Assembly: GCA_030040215.1 (NCBI GenBank)
Contig: JASHUD010000201.1
Location: forward strand, 1-6,657
Length of the DNA stretch: 6,657 nt
From: Methylovirgula sp.
Lineage (GTDB): Bacteria > Pseudomonadota > Alphaproteobacteria > Rhizobiales > Beijerinckiaceae
Direction: 5' to 3'
Shown here: piece by piece, positions 1-6,657 of the stretch
Layout of the letters: the number at the start of each line of letters is the position of its first letter
Position numbering within the stretch: position 1 is the first letter of the stretch
Program-made: the position numbers and the translations under genes
Notes under the pieces: generated by a model
Databases searched by the model: none
Told to the model about the DNA's origin: nothing
Seen by the model: only the letters and a program-made list of their open reading frames with translations

Positions 1-662
1 TTTCCGGCGATCTCGCCAAACAGGCCGAGAAGCTCGCGAGCCGGATTTATGCGGCGTTCGTCGAAAAGGACATGGCGCTGCTCGAAATCAATCCGCTGGT
101 GCTCGGCAAGGACGGCCGCATCCAATGTCTCGACGCCAAGATCGGCTTCGACGACAACGCGCTCTTCCGGCATCCGGAGATCGCCGCGCTGCGCGACGAG
201 ACGGAGGAAGATGCCAAGGAAATCGAAGCATCGAAACACGGTCTCTCCTATATCGCGCTCGACGGTACGATCGGCTGCATGGTCAACGGGGCGGGCCTCG
301 CGATGGCGACCATGGACATCATCAAGCTCTACGGCGCGGAACCGGCCAATTTTCTCGACGTGGGCGGCGGCGCGACGGCGGAGAAAGTCACGGCTGCCTT
401 CAAGATCATCACCGCCGATCCGAACGTCAAAGGCATTCTCGTCAACATCTTCGGCGGCATCATGAAATGCGATGTGATCGCCGCAGGCGTCGTCGCCGCG
501 ATCCGCGAGGTGGGCCTTAAAGTGCCGCTCGTCGTGCGGCTCGAAGGCACCAACGTCGAACGCGGCAAAGCGATCATCGCGAAGTCGGAGCTCAACGTCA
601 TTGCCGCCGACGATCTCGACGACGCGGCGCAGAAGATCGTCGCCGCCGTCAAAAAAGGATGA
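1..662 (+). CDS. sucC: Succinyl-CoA synthetase (ADP/GDP-forming) beta subunit, 3' part
   Basis: With SucD this subunit interconverts succinyl-CoA and succinate plus CoA, coupled to nucleoside triphosphate formation, in the cytoplasmic TCA cycle. The frame is open from base 3 and ends at TGA 660-662, giving 219 codons. The family is usually about 390-400 residues, so roughly 175-180 N-terminal residues, including most of the ATP-grasp nucleotide-binding region, lie upstream. The Met codon at 72 is internal, not the start. Visible motifs: EINPL at fragment residues 28-32 and CLDAK at 43-47, whose Asn30 and Asp44 have the same 14-residue spacing as the Mg-binding Asn199/Asp213 of E. coli SucC; then GCMVNGAGLAMATMD and the glycine-rich DVGGGAT loop followed by VNIFGGI of the C-terminal CoA-ligase domain. 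Similarity to E. coli SucC is strong throughout. ATP versus GTP preference cannot be judged because the specificity region is missing. The gene ends 3 bases before sucD, so the two are surely co-expressed. Confidence 0.97.
   Translation, partial: SGDLAKQAEKLASRIYAAFVEKDMALLEINPLVLGKDGRIQCLDAKIGFDDNALFRHPEIAALRDETEEDAKEIEASKHGLSYIALDGTIGCMVNGAGLAMATMDIIKLYGAEPANFLDVGGGATAEKVTAAFKIITADPNVKGILVNIFGGIMKCDVIAAGVVAAIREVGLKVPLVVRLEGTNVERGKAIIAKSELNVIAADDLDDAAQKIVAAVKKG
654..659 (+). promoter_or_regulatory. Ribosome binding site for sucD (AAAGGA)
   Basis: AAAGGA sits 6 bases before the GTG at 666 and lies inside the last codons of sucC. It supports the non-ATG start of sucD and suggests that ribosomes finishing sucC reinitiate at sucD, which would help make the two subunits in equal amounts. 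The coupling is inference. Confidence 0.7.
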
Positions 663-665
663 ATC

Positions 666-1550
666 GTGGCGATTCTCATTGACCAACAGACGAAGGTCAT
701 CTGCCAGGGGTTCACCGGCAAGACCGCAACGTTCCATTCCGAGCAGGCACTGGCCTACGGCACGCGGCTCGTCGGCGGCGTTTCGCCGGGCAAAGGCGGT
801 TCAACCCACCTCGGCCTGCCAGTCTTTGACACGGTCTCCGCGGCGCGCGGAGCGACCGGCGCCGATGCAAGCGTCGTCTACGTTCCGCCGCCTGGCGCGG
901 CGGATGCCATCTGCGAGGCAATCGACGCCGAGATCCCGCTCATCGTCTGTATCACCGAAGGCATTCCCGTTCTCGACATGGTGCGGGTCAAACGGGCGCT
1001 AGCCGGCTCGCGCTCGCGGCTCATCGGCCCGAATTGCCCCGGGGTCGTCACCGCCGGCCAGAGCAAAATCGGCATCATGCCGGGCAATATTTTTCTATCC
1101 GGTTCGGTTGGCATCGTGTCGCGTTCGGGGACGCTGACCTATGAGGCGGTGTTTCAGACGAGCCGCGAGGGCCTCGGCCAGACTACCGCGGTCGGAATTG
1201 GCGGCGACCCCGTAAAAGGCATGGAATTCGTCGACGTGCTCGCGCTTTTTCTTGCCGACAGCAAGACGCAATCGATCATCATCATCGGCGAGATCGGCGG
1301 GGGTGCCGAAGAGGATGCGGCACTGTTTCTGCGCGACGAGCGGCGCCGCGGCCGCTCCAAACCGGTCGTTGGGTTCATCGCCGGACGCACGGCGCCGCCG
1401 GGCCGCCGGATGGGTCATGCCGGGGCGATCGTCTCCGGCGGCAAAGGCGATGCCGAAGCCAAGATCGCCGCCCTCAAGGAGGCGGGGATCGAAGTTTCGC
1501 CTTCGCCGGCGCGGCTCGGCAAAACGCTCGTCGAGGTATTGAAGACATGA
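666..1550 (+). CDS. sucD: Succinyl-CoA synthetase (ADP/GDP-forming) alpha subunit
   Basis: Catalytic partner of SucC; it binds CoA and carries the phosphohistidine intermediate. The 294-residue product is slightly longer than E. coli SucD (289). The GTG start at 666 is chosen because translation there begins MAILIDQQTKVICQGFTGK, matching the family N-terminus, and a good ribosome binding site precedes it. The N-terminal Rossmann CoA-binding domain shows GFTGK (residues 15-19) and PGKGG (41-45), then GPNCPG with Cys124. The ligase domain carries SRSGTLTYE, IGEIGG (Glu209, matching the glutamate that stabilises the phosphohistidine) and GRRMGHAGAIVSGG with active-site His251. An Arg-rich insertion (RRRG, about 226-229) before SKPVVGF is absent in E. 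coli but usual in alphaproteobacterial SucD. The related malate-CoA ligase subunit MtkB was considered; the ICQGFTG and PNCPGV motifs fit SucD better. The TGA at 1548-1550 overlaps a possible upstream ATG of sucA by four bases (ATGA). Confidence 0.98.
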   Translation: MAILIDQQTKVICQGFTGKTATFHSEQALAYGTRLVGGVSPGKGGSTHLGLPVFDTVSAARGATGADASVVYVPPPGAADAICEAIDAEIPLIVCITEGIPVLDMVRVKRALAGSRSRLIGPNCPGVVTAGQSKIGIMPGNIFLSGSVGIVSRSGTLTYEAVFQTSREGLGQTTAVGIGGDPVKGMEFVDVLALFLADSKTQSIIIIGEIGGGAEEDAALFLRDERRRGRSKPVVGFIAGRTAPPGRRMGHAGAIVSGGKGDAEAKIAALKEAGIEVSPSPARLGKTLVEVLKT

Positions 1551-1635
1551 ATGCCTCGATCGGCAGAAAAGGGTTAATCGCGCAGCGAGGGGACGTGAAG
1601 AGCGCGCCGGCTGCGCCTATATCGAGAACTTATTC

Positions 1636-1640
1636 GGAGA
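1636..1640 (+). promoter_or_regulatory. Ribosome binding site deciding the sucA start (GGAGA)
   Basis: GGAGA ends 5 bases before the ATG at 1646. This is a better match and spacing than what precedes the in-frame ATG at 1547, where GAGG at 1533-1536 is 10 bases away. It is the main sequence evidence for starting SucA at MARRDGN rather than 33 residues earlier. Confidence 0.65.
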
Positions 1641-1645
1641 ATGGG

Positions 1646-4639
1646 ATGGCACGCCGGGACGGCAATGCGCAGAACGGTTCGGACGGCGCGGCGGGTTCGC
1701 GTTCCGCGGCGAACGATTCCTTTGCGCTGACGTCGTTCCTTTATGGCGCCAACGCCGCCTATGCCGAAGGGCTTTATGAGCGCTACGTTCGCGATCCGGC
1801 TTCGGTCGCTCCCGAGTGGCGGGATTTCTTCGCCGGGCTGCAGGAAGACCAGGCGCTGGTCGAAAAGAGCATCGATGGACCGGCCTGGAGGAGGCACGGC
1901 GGACCGGCACTCGCCCACGACGAATTGATCGCCGCCTTCGATGGCGATTGGGACGCCGTCGAGACGGCGGTCGGCGAGAAGATCAAATCCGAACTCGGCG
2001 GCCATTCGGACACCGAGTTGCGGCAGGCGACACGCGATTCCGTGCGCGCCATCATGATGATCCGCGCCTATCGGATGCGCGGCCATCTGCACGCCAACTT
2101 GGATCCGCTTGTGCTGCAGGCGCCCAAGGATCCCGAGTCGCTGCATCCCGCCAATTTCGGATTTGCCGAAGCCGATTATACGCGCCCGATCTTCATCGAT
2201 GGGGTGCTCGGCTTGCGATTCGCCACCGTGCCCGAAATGTTGGCGATCCTGAAGCGCACCTATTGCGGCACGATCGGCTACGAATTCATGCATATTTCCG
2301 ACCCGGCGGAAAAGTCCTGGTTCCAGGCGCGGATCGAAGGTCCGGGTAAGGAGATCCGTTTCACCCGCGAGGGCAAGCGCGCGATCCTCAACAAGCTCAT
2401 TGAGGCCGAAGGATTCGAAAAGTTCATCGATCTCAAATTCACCGGCACCAAGCGCTTCGGCCTCGACGGCGGAGAATCGATGATCCCCGCGCTAGAACAG
2501 ATCATCAAGCGCGGCGGGGCGCTCGGCGTGAAGGAGATCGTGTTCGGCATGGCGCATCGCGGCCGGCTCGAAGTGCTCTCGCAAGTCATGGGCAAGCCGC
2601 ATCGCGCCATCTTCCATGAGTTCAAGGGCGGCTCGTTCACGGCCGACGACGTCGAAGGCTCGGGCGACGTCAAATATCATCTCGGCGCATCATCCGACCG
2701 CGAATTCGACGGCAACCGGGTGCATCTGTCACTGACCGCCAATCCCTCGCATCTCGAGATCGTCGATCCCGTCGTGCTCGGCAAAGTGCGCGCCAAACAG
2801 GATCAGCACCATGATTTCGTCGAACGCGGCAAAGTCTTGCCGTTGCTCATTCACGGCGACGCGGCCTTTGCCGGCCAGGGGGTGGTCGCCGAATGTTTCG
2901 GCCTTTCCGGCCTGAAGGGACATCGCACCGGCGGCTCGATCCATTTCATCATCAACAACCAAATCGGCTTTACGACCTATCCGCGCTATTCGCGCTCCTC
3001 GCCCTATCCGTCCGATACGGCAAAGATGATCGAAGCGCCGATCATTCACGTCAACGGCGACGATCCGGAGGCGGTAGTCTATGCCGCGAAAGTGGCGACC
3101 GAGTTCCGGCAGAAATTCCATAAGCCGGTCGTGATCGACATGTTCTGCTATCGCCGCTTCGGGCACAACGAAGGCGACGAGCCGGCGTTCACCCAGCCGT
3201 TGATGTACAAGCAGATCCGCTCGCATCCGACGACGCTCGAAATCTATGCCGAGAAGCTGATCGGCGAAGGCGTCGTGACAACGGCGGAAATCGACGAGGT
3301 CAAGACCGAATGGCGGCATAAGCTCGATGCCGAGTTCGAAGCCGGCGGTTCCTACAAGGCAAACAAGGCCGATTGGCTCGACGGGCGCTGGGCCGGATTT
3401 AAGCCTGCCGACGGCGTCGACGAGGCGCGGCGCGGCCGCACCGGCATCGAAATCGCCAAGCTGAAAGAATTTGGGGCGCGGCTCTGCGCGGTGCCCGACG
3501 GCTTCCATCTGCACCGAACGATCCGCCGCTTTCTCGACAACCGCGCGGCAATGATCGAGTCGGGCACAGGGATCGATTGGGCGATGGGAGAGGCGCTCGC
3601 CTTCGCCAGCCTTCTCGACGAAGGCCACCCGGTGCGTCTTTCCGGCCAGGACAGCGAGCGCGGCACGTTCTCGCAGCGCCATAGCGTGCTCGTCGATCAG
3701 GAAACGGAGGCGCGTTACGTACCGCTCAACCACATCCGCGACGGTCAGGCGCGCTGCGAGGTCATCAATTCGATGCTCTCCGAGGAAGCCGTTCTCGGTT
3801 TCGAATACGGCTATTCGCTCGCCGAACCGAATGCGCTGACGGTCTGGGAAGCGCAGTTCGGCGATTTCGCGAATGGCGCGCAGGTGGTCCTCGACCAGTT
3901 CGTCTCCTCGGGCGAACGCAAATGGCTGCGCATGTCGGGGCTCGTTTGTCTGATGCCGCACGGCTATGAAGGGCAGGGGCCGGAGCATTCCTCGGCGCGG
4001 CTCGAGCGCTATCTTCAAATGTGCGCCGAAGACAACATGCAAGTCGCCAATTGCACGACGCCGTCGAATTATTTCCATATCCTGCGGCGGCAATTGAAGC
4101 GCGACATCCGCAAGCCGCTCGTCCTGATGACGCCGAAATCGCTGCTGCGCCACAAACGCGCCGTCTCGCGGCTCGACGAGTTCGGTATCGATACGACCTT
4201 CCATCGCCTGTTGTACGATGACGCCGAAATGCAGCCGGGCGGCGAAATCGCCCTCGTGCCGGACGAGAAGATCCGCCGCGTCCTCCTCTGTACCGGAAAG
4301 GTGTACTTCGATCTCTTCGAAGAGCGCGCCAAGCGCGGCATCGACGACATCTATCTGCTGCGAGTCGAGCAGCTCTATCCATTCCCGTTGAAGGCGCTGG
4401 TGAAGAAACTGTCGCAGTACAGGAACGCACAGATCGTCTGGTGTCAGGAGGAGCCCAAGAACATGGGCGCCTGGACGTTCGTCGAACCTTACCTCGAATG
4501 GGTCCTCGCGCAGGCCGGCTCGAAAACGAAACGCCCGTTCTATGTTTCCCGCCCGGCTTCGGCGGCGACGGCAACCGGATTTATGCCGAAACATCTGGCG
4601 GAACTCAAAATGCTGCTCGACGATGCGTTGGCGCCGTGA
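1646..4639 (+). CDS. sucA: 2-oxoglutarate dehydrogenase E1 component (thiamine-diphosphate dependent)
   Basis: E1 of the 2-oxoglutarate dehydrogenase complex: it decarboxylates 2-oxoglutarate on ThDP and succinylates the lipoyl group of SucB. From ATG 1646 the product is 997 residues, against about 933 in E. coli; lengths near 990-1000 are normal in rhizobial relatives. A Gly/Ser/Asn-rich leader (about 1-22) precedes NDSFALTSFLYGANAAY, the conserved N-terminal segment that docks E1 onto the complex. The ThDP/Mg part shows GMAHRGR with His304 (E. coli His260 region), GDVKYHLG (340-347), TANPSHLEI, HGDAAFAGQG with Asp405, INNQIGF with Asn437/Asn438, and HNEGDEP (507-513). The pyrimidine-binding and C-terminal domains show RLSGQDSERGTF (664-675), SEEAVLGFEYGYS (712-724), PHGYEGQGPEHSSARLER (771-788), CQEEPKNMGAW and SRPASAATATG. 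All align with E. coli SucA without a break. An in-frame ATG at 1547 would add 33 residues; the ribosome binding site and homologue N-termini favour 1646. No terminator is evident between this gene and sucB, so co-transcription is likely. Confidence 0.97.
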   Translation: MARRDGNAQNGSDGAAGSRSAANDSFALTSFLYGANAAYAEGLYERYVRDPASVAPEWRDFFAGLQEDQALVEKSIDGPAWRRHGGPALAHDELIAAFDGDWDAVETAVGEKIKSELGGHSDTELRQATRDSVRAIMMIRAYRMRGHLHANLDPLVLQAPKDPESLHPANFGFAEADYTRPIFIDGVLGLRFATVPEMLAILKRTYCGTIGYEFMHISDPAEKSWFQARIEGPGKEIRFTREGKRAILNKLIEAEGFEKFIDLKFTGTKRFGLDGGESMIPALEQIIKRGGALGVKEIVFGMAHRGRLEVLSQVMGKPHRAIFHEFKGGSFTADDVEGSGDVKYHLGASSDREFDGNRVHLSLTANPSHLEIVDPVVLGKVRAKQDQHHDFVERGKVLPLLIHGDAAFAGQGVVAECFGLSGLKGHRTGGSIHFIINNQIGFTTYPRYSRSSPYPSDTAKMIEAPIIHVNGDDPEAVVYAAKVATEFRQKFHKPVVIDMFCYRRFGHNEGDEPAFTQPLMYKQIRSHPTTLEIYAEKLIGEGVVTTAEIDEVKTEWRHKLDAEFEAGGSYKANKADWLDGRWAGFKPADGVDEARRGRTGIEIAKLKEFGARLCAVPDGFHLHRTIRRFLDNRAAMIESGTGIDWAMGEALAFASLLDEGHPVRLSGQDSERGTFSQRHSVLVDQETEARYVPLNHIRDGQARCEVINSMLSEEAVLGFEYGYSLAEPNALTVWEAQFGDFANGAQVVLDQFVSSGERKWLRMSGLVCLMPHGYEGQGPEHSSARLERYLQMCAEDNMQVANCTTPSNYFHILRRQLKRDIRKPLVLMTPKSLLRHKRAVSRLDEFGIDTTFHRLLYDDAEMQPGGEIALVPDEKIRRVLLCTGKVYFDLFEERAKRGIDDIYLLRVEQLYPFPLKALVKKLSQYRNAQIVWCQEEPKNMGAWTFVEPYLEWVLAQAGSKTKRPFYVSRPASAATATGFMPKHLAELKMLLDDALAP

Positions 4640-4725
4640 GCGGATACCGGCAAATCGCCGAGCTCGTGGATTTTCGCTGCGCGCGCGGCGTGGCGGCGCT
4701 AGGATGAACGACGTTTAGTCACAGC

Positions 4726-4731
4726 GGGGGA
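4726..4731 (+). promoter_or_regulatory. Ribosome binding site for sucB (GGGGGA)
   Basis: A GGGGGA run lies 6 bases before the ATG at 4738. The nearby ATG at 4731 is in another frame and overlaps this purine run, so it is not a competing start for SucB. Confidence 0.55.
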
Positions 4732-4737
4732 TGGTGC

Positions 4738-5904
4738 ATGGCGACTGAGATCCGCGTCCCGCCTTTGGGCGAATCGGTGAGTGAAGCGACGGTCGGGCGC
4801 TGGTTCAAACAAACCGGCGAGGCGGTGCGGGAAGACGAGCCCGTCGTCGAACTCGAGACCGACAAAGTGACCCTCGAAGTCAACGCTCCAGCCGGCGGAG
4901 TGCTCGCCGAAATCGCGGTGGAGAGCGGCGAGAGCGTCGCGCCCGGCGCGCTGCTCGGCGCGATCCAAGAGGGCGCCGTCAAGAAAACCGCCGTCGAAAA
5001 AAGTGCTGCCGCGGCACGCTCGCCTATGCCGCCCGCGCCGGCCGCCGCCAAGATCGCCGCCGACAAAGCCGTCGATCTTGCGACGGTTGCCGGCTCCGGC
5101 AAGCGCGGCCAAGTGCTGAAAGGCGACGTGCTGGCGGCGCTCGCTACGCCGCCCGCTGCGCCGACTTCGCTCGAAGCCCGCGCTCCGGCGCCGGCCGAAG
5201 ACGCGCGTCGCGAAGAGCGCGTGCGCATGACGAAATTGCGGCAGACCATCGCACGGCGGCTGAAAGACGCGCAGAACACCGCCGCCATGCTCACGACCTT
5301 CAACGAAGTCGACATGAGCGGGCTCATGACGCTGCGCGCCCGCGCCAAAGACGCCTTCGAGAAGAAACACGCCGTCAAGCTCGGCTTCATGGGATTTTTC
5401 GCCAAAGCGTGCGTTAACGCGCTGCGCGAGATTCCTTCGCTCAACGCCGAGATCGACGGTACCGATATTGTTTACAAGAATTATTATCATCTCGGCATCG
5501 CGGTGGGGACCGACAAGGGACTCGTCGTGCCGGTGGTACGCGATTGCGATCGCCTGAGCCTCGCCGAGATCGAAAAGAGGATCGCCGATCTGGGCAAACG
5601 GGCGCGGGAAGGCTCGCTCACCATCGAAGAGATGCAAGGCGGCACGTTCACGATCACCAACGGCGGCGTGTACGGCTCGCTGATGTCGACGCCGATCCTC
5701 AACGCGCCGCAATCCGGCATTCTCGGCATGCACAAGATCGAGGAGCGCCCGGTCGTGGTCGCCGGCAAGATCGAGATCCGGCCGATGATGTACCTCGCGC
5801 TGACCTACGATCATCGGATCGTCGACGGCAAGGACGCCGTAACCTTCCTTGTGCACGTCAAGCAGGCGCTCGAAGATCCGGCGCGGCTGATGTTGGATCT
5901 ATGA
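4738..5904 (+). CDS. sucB: Dihydrolipoyllysine-residue succinyltransferase, E2 of 2-oxoglutarate dehydrogenase
   Basis: E2 core of the 2-oxoglutarate dehydrogenase complex: it takes the succinyl group from E1 on a swinging lipoyl arm and transfers it to CoA. The 388-residue product is a little shorter than E. coli SucB (405). There is one lipoyl domain, about residues 2-77, with the ETDKVTLEV motif placing the lipoylated residue at Lys43. An Ala/Pro-rich linker (about 80-104) leads to the peripheral subunit-binding domain, about 103-136, ending GSGKRGQVLKGDVL; this docks E1/E3. A second Ala/Pro linker (136-155) joins the acyltransferase domain from about 158 (RVRMTKLRQTIARRL) to the end. Catalytic residues are His359 and Asp363 in DHRIVDGKD, with Thr307 in FTITNGG matching the E. 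coli active-site threonine. PQSGILGMH and MSTP are succinyltransferase features, which separates it from pyruvate or branched-chain E2; the position after sucA agrees. The ATG at 4738 is the only start giving the complete lipoyl domain. Confidence 0.97.
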   Translation: MATEIRVPPLGESVSEATVGRWFKQTGEAVREDEPVVELETDKVTLEVNAPAGGVLAEIAVESGESVAPGALLGAIQEGAVKKTAVEKSAAAARSPMPPAPAAAKIAADKAVDLATVAGSGKRGQVLKGDVLAALATPPAAPTSLEARAPAPAEDARREERVRMTKLRQTIARRLKDAQNTAAMLTTFNEVDMSGLMTLRARAKDAFEKKHAVKLGFMGFFAKACVNALREIPSLNAEIDGTDIVYKNYYHLGIAVGTDKGLVVPVVRDCDRLSLAEIEKRIADLGKRAREGSLTIEEMQGGTFTITNGGVYGSLMSTPILNAPQSGILGMHKIEERPVVVAGKIEIRPMMYLALTYDHRIVDGKDAVTFLVHVKQALEDPARLMLDL

Positions 5905-5926
5905 GGTAAGGGCGGCCACGTACCAC

Positions 5927-5932
5927 AGGAAG
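5927..5932 (+). promoter_or_regulatory. Ribosome binding site for lpdA (AGGAAG)
   Basis: AGGAAG lies 9 bases before the ATG at 5942, in the 37-base gap after sucB. With the gap this short and no hairpin followed by a T run, lpdA is probably read from the same transcript as sucB. Confidence 0.6.
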
Positions 5933-5941
5933 ATTTGCCGT

Positions 5942-6657
5942 ATGGCTTACGACCTCATCGTCATCGGCACGGGGCCCGGCGGCTATGTTTGCGCCATTCG
6001 CGCCGCGCAGCTTGGCCTCAAGGTCGCGGTCGTCGAAAAACGCAAGACGCATGGCGGAACCTGCCTCAACATCGGCTGCATTCCGTCGAAGGCGCTGCTG
6101 CAAGCATCGGAAAAGTTCGCCGAGGCGGATCATGCGTTGGCCGGGTTCGGCGTGATGGTCGGCAAACTGAGCCTCGATCTCAAGGCCATGATGAAGCACA
6201 AGGACGACACCGTCGCCGCCAACGTCAACGGCGTCGGCTTCCTTTTGAAGAAGCACAAGATCGAGTCGTTCTTCGGCAGCGGCACGATCAAGGCGGCGGG
6301 CACGGTCGAAGTCGCCGCCGCCGATGGAGGCAAGCGGACGCTTACGGCCAAGAACATCGTCATCGCTACCGGCTCCGATGTCGTGCCGCTGCCCGGCGTC
6401 GAGATCGACGAGAAAGAGATCGTCTCGTCGACCGGCGCGCTTTCGCTGCCGAAAGTGCCGGAGCGCCTGCTGGTCATCGGCGCCGGCATTGTCGGCCTCG
6501 AACTCGGCTCCGTCTGGAGCAGGCTCGGCGCGCAGGTCACGGTCGTCGAATTCCTCGACCATATCCTGACGGGAATGGACGGCGAGGTCGGCACGGCGTT
6601 CCAGCGCATGCTCGAGAAACAGGGATTCGAATTTCTGCTCGGCCACAAAGTTGTCAA
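5942..6657 (+). CDS. lpdA: Dihydrolipoamide dehydrogenase (E3), 5' part
   Basis: FAD-dependent disulfide oxidoreductase that reoxidises the dihydrolipoyl arm of SucB and reduces NAD+. The ATG at 5942 opens a frame that runs off the window end: 238 whole codons plus two bases, about half of the usual 465-475 residues. Start MAYDLIVIGTGPGGYVCAIR gives the FAD dinucleotide-binding GxGxxG at residues 9-14. The redox-active disulfide is Cys41/Cys46 in GGTCLNIGCIPSK (38-50). ATGSDVVPLPG (142-152) is the second FAD-contact motif, and IGAGIVGLELGSVWSRLG (179-196) is the NAD-binding Rossmann fold, with Glu203 at the end of the second strand consistent with NAD+ rather than NADP+ use. KHKDDTVAANVNGVGFLLKK resembles E3 proteins associated with alphaproteobacterial 2-oxoglutarate dehydrogenase. 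The C-terminal dimerisation domain with the catalytic His-Glu pair is outside the window. The position right after sucB suggests a dedicated E3, although such enzymes can also serve pyruvate dehydrogenase. Confidence 0.96.
   Translation, partial: MAYDLIVIGTGPGGYVCAIRAAQLGLKVAVVEKRKTHGGTCLNIGCIPSKALLQASEKFAEADHALAGFGVMVGKLSLDLKAMMKHKDDTVAANVNGVGFLLKKHKIESFFGSGTIKAAGTVEVAAADGGKRTLTAKNIVIATGSDVVPLPGVEIDEKEIVSSTGALSLPKVPERLLVIGAGIVGLELGSVWSRLGAQVTVVEFLDHILTGMDGEVGTAFQRMLEKQGFEFLLGHKVV

Noticed and set aside
1..1550. Malate-CoA ligase (mtkA/mtkB of the serine cycle) instead of succinyl-CoA synthetase
   Set aside because: The sequences follow SucC/SucD closely (for example VICQGFTG and GPNCPGV) and sit directly upstream of sucAB-lpdA, with no serine-cycle gene in the window.
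1600..1645. Possible promoter (CTATATCG around 1616-1623) or GC-rich hairpin upstream of sucA
   Set aside because: No acceptable -35 element lies at the right distance, the inverted repeat GCGC-CGGCT-GCGC has only a 4-bp stem, and no T run follows.
1574..2293. 239-codon open frame on the - strand over the start of sucA
   Set aside because: It has no recognisable motif and overlaps the conserved SucA N-terminal domain; treated as a by-product of base composition.
2729..4594. 621-codon open frame on the - strand across most of sucA
   Set aside because: It is in exact antisense register with the sucA codons, so its stops could come only from sense TTA, CTA (Leu) or TCA (Ser), which are rare in this GC-rich gene. 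Its product is Arg/Asp/Glu-rich with no family motif, and sucA is plainly the real gene.
4441..4707. 88-codon + strand open frame running through the sucA-sucB spacer
   Set aside because: Most of it lies inside sucA in another frame, with composition typical of a shifted frame and no ribosome binding site or known motif, so it does not explain the spacer.
5037..5146. Apparent loss of the usual Arg in the SucB subunit-binding domain (PAAAKIAADK)
   Set aside because: As far as I recall, alphaproteobacterial SucB proteins normally have this form, and the rest of the domain (GSGKRGQVLKGDVL) is intact, so it is lineage-typical rather than a defect.
4699..5856. 385-codon open frame on the - strand across sucB
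   Set aside because: It has the same antisense register with the sucB codons and is explained by avoidance of TTA, CTA and TCA. No recognisable domain is present.
5858..6646. 262-codon open frame on the - strand across lpdA
   Set aside because: It is again in exact antisense register with lpdA. The + strand frame carries the FAD, redox-disulfide and NAD motifs.

Overview
This window is one strand-consistent run of TCA-cycle genes from a GC-rich bacterium. It lies on the + strand in the order sucC (3' part) - sucD - sucA - sucB - lpdA (5' part). The order, with the succinyl-CoA synthetase genes placed upstream of the 2-oxoglutarate dehydrogenase genes and a dedicated lpd gene at the end, is the arrangement known in Alphaproteobacteria, especially Hyphomicrobiales (Rhizobiales). 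Enterobacteria have sucAB followed by sucCD. Protein details agree: a SucA of about 997 residues, a SucD with an Arg-rich four-residue insertion before its catalytic region compared with E. coli, and an alphaproteobacterial-type SucB binding domain. A Beijerinckiaceae/Methylocystaceae-like or related lineage is possible, but I cannot fix genus or family by eye.

Layout: 1-662 is the C-terminal 219 codons of succinyl-CoA synthetase beta. 666-1550 is the alpha subunit, with a GTG start only 3 bases after the sucC stop. 1551-1645 is a short spacer that may instead encode an N-terminal extension of SucA. 1646-4639 is the E1 component of 2-oxoglutarate dehydrogenase. 4640-4737 is a 98-base spacer with no convincing terminator or promoter. 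4738-5904 is the E2 succinyltransferase, 5905-5941 a short spacer with a ribosome binding site, and 5942 to the window end is the first half of dihydrolipoamide dehydrogenase (E3). No gap exceeds 100 bases.

Together the genes cover two consecutive TCA steps. E1 (SucA) decarboxylates 2-oxoglutarate on ThDP and passes the succinyl group to the lipoyl arm of E2 (SucB). E2 transfers it to CoA, and E3 (LpdA) reoxidises the dihydrolipoyl arm, making NADH. SucCD then converts succinyl-CoA to succinate with substrate-level phosphorylation. All reading frames are intact within the window, and the catalytic residues I could check are present.

I found no mobile element, repeat array, RNA gene, CRISPR, defence module or other unusual system. 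This looks like ordinary core metabolism. The only points worth a second look are the sucA start site, the translational linkage between genes, and what the two roughly 95-base spacers do.
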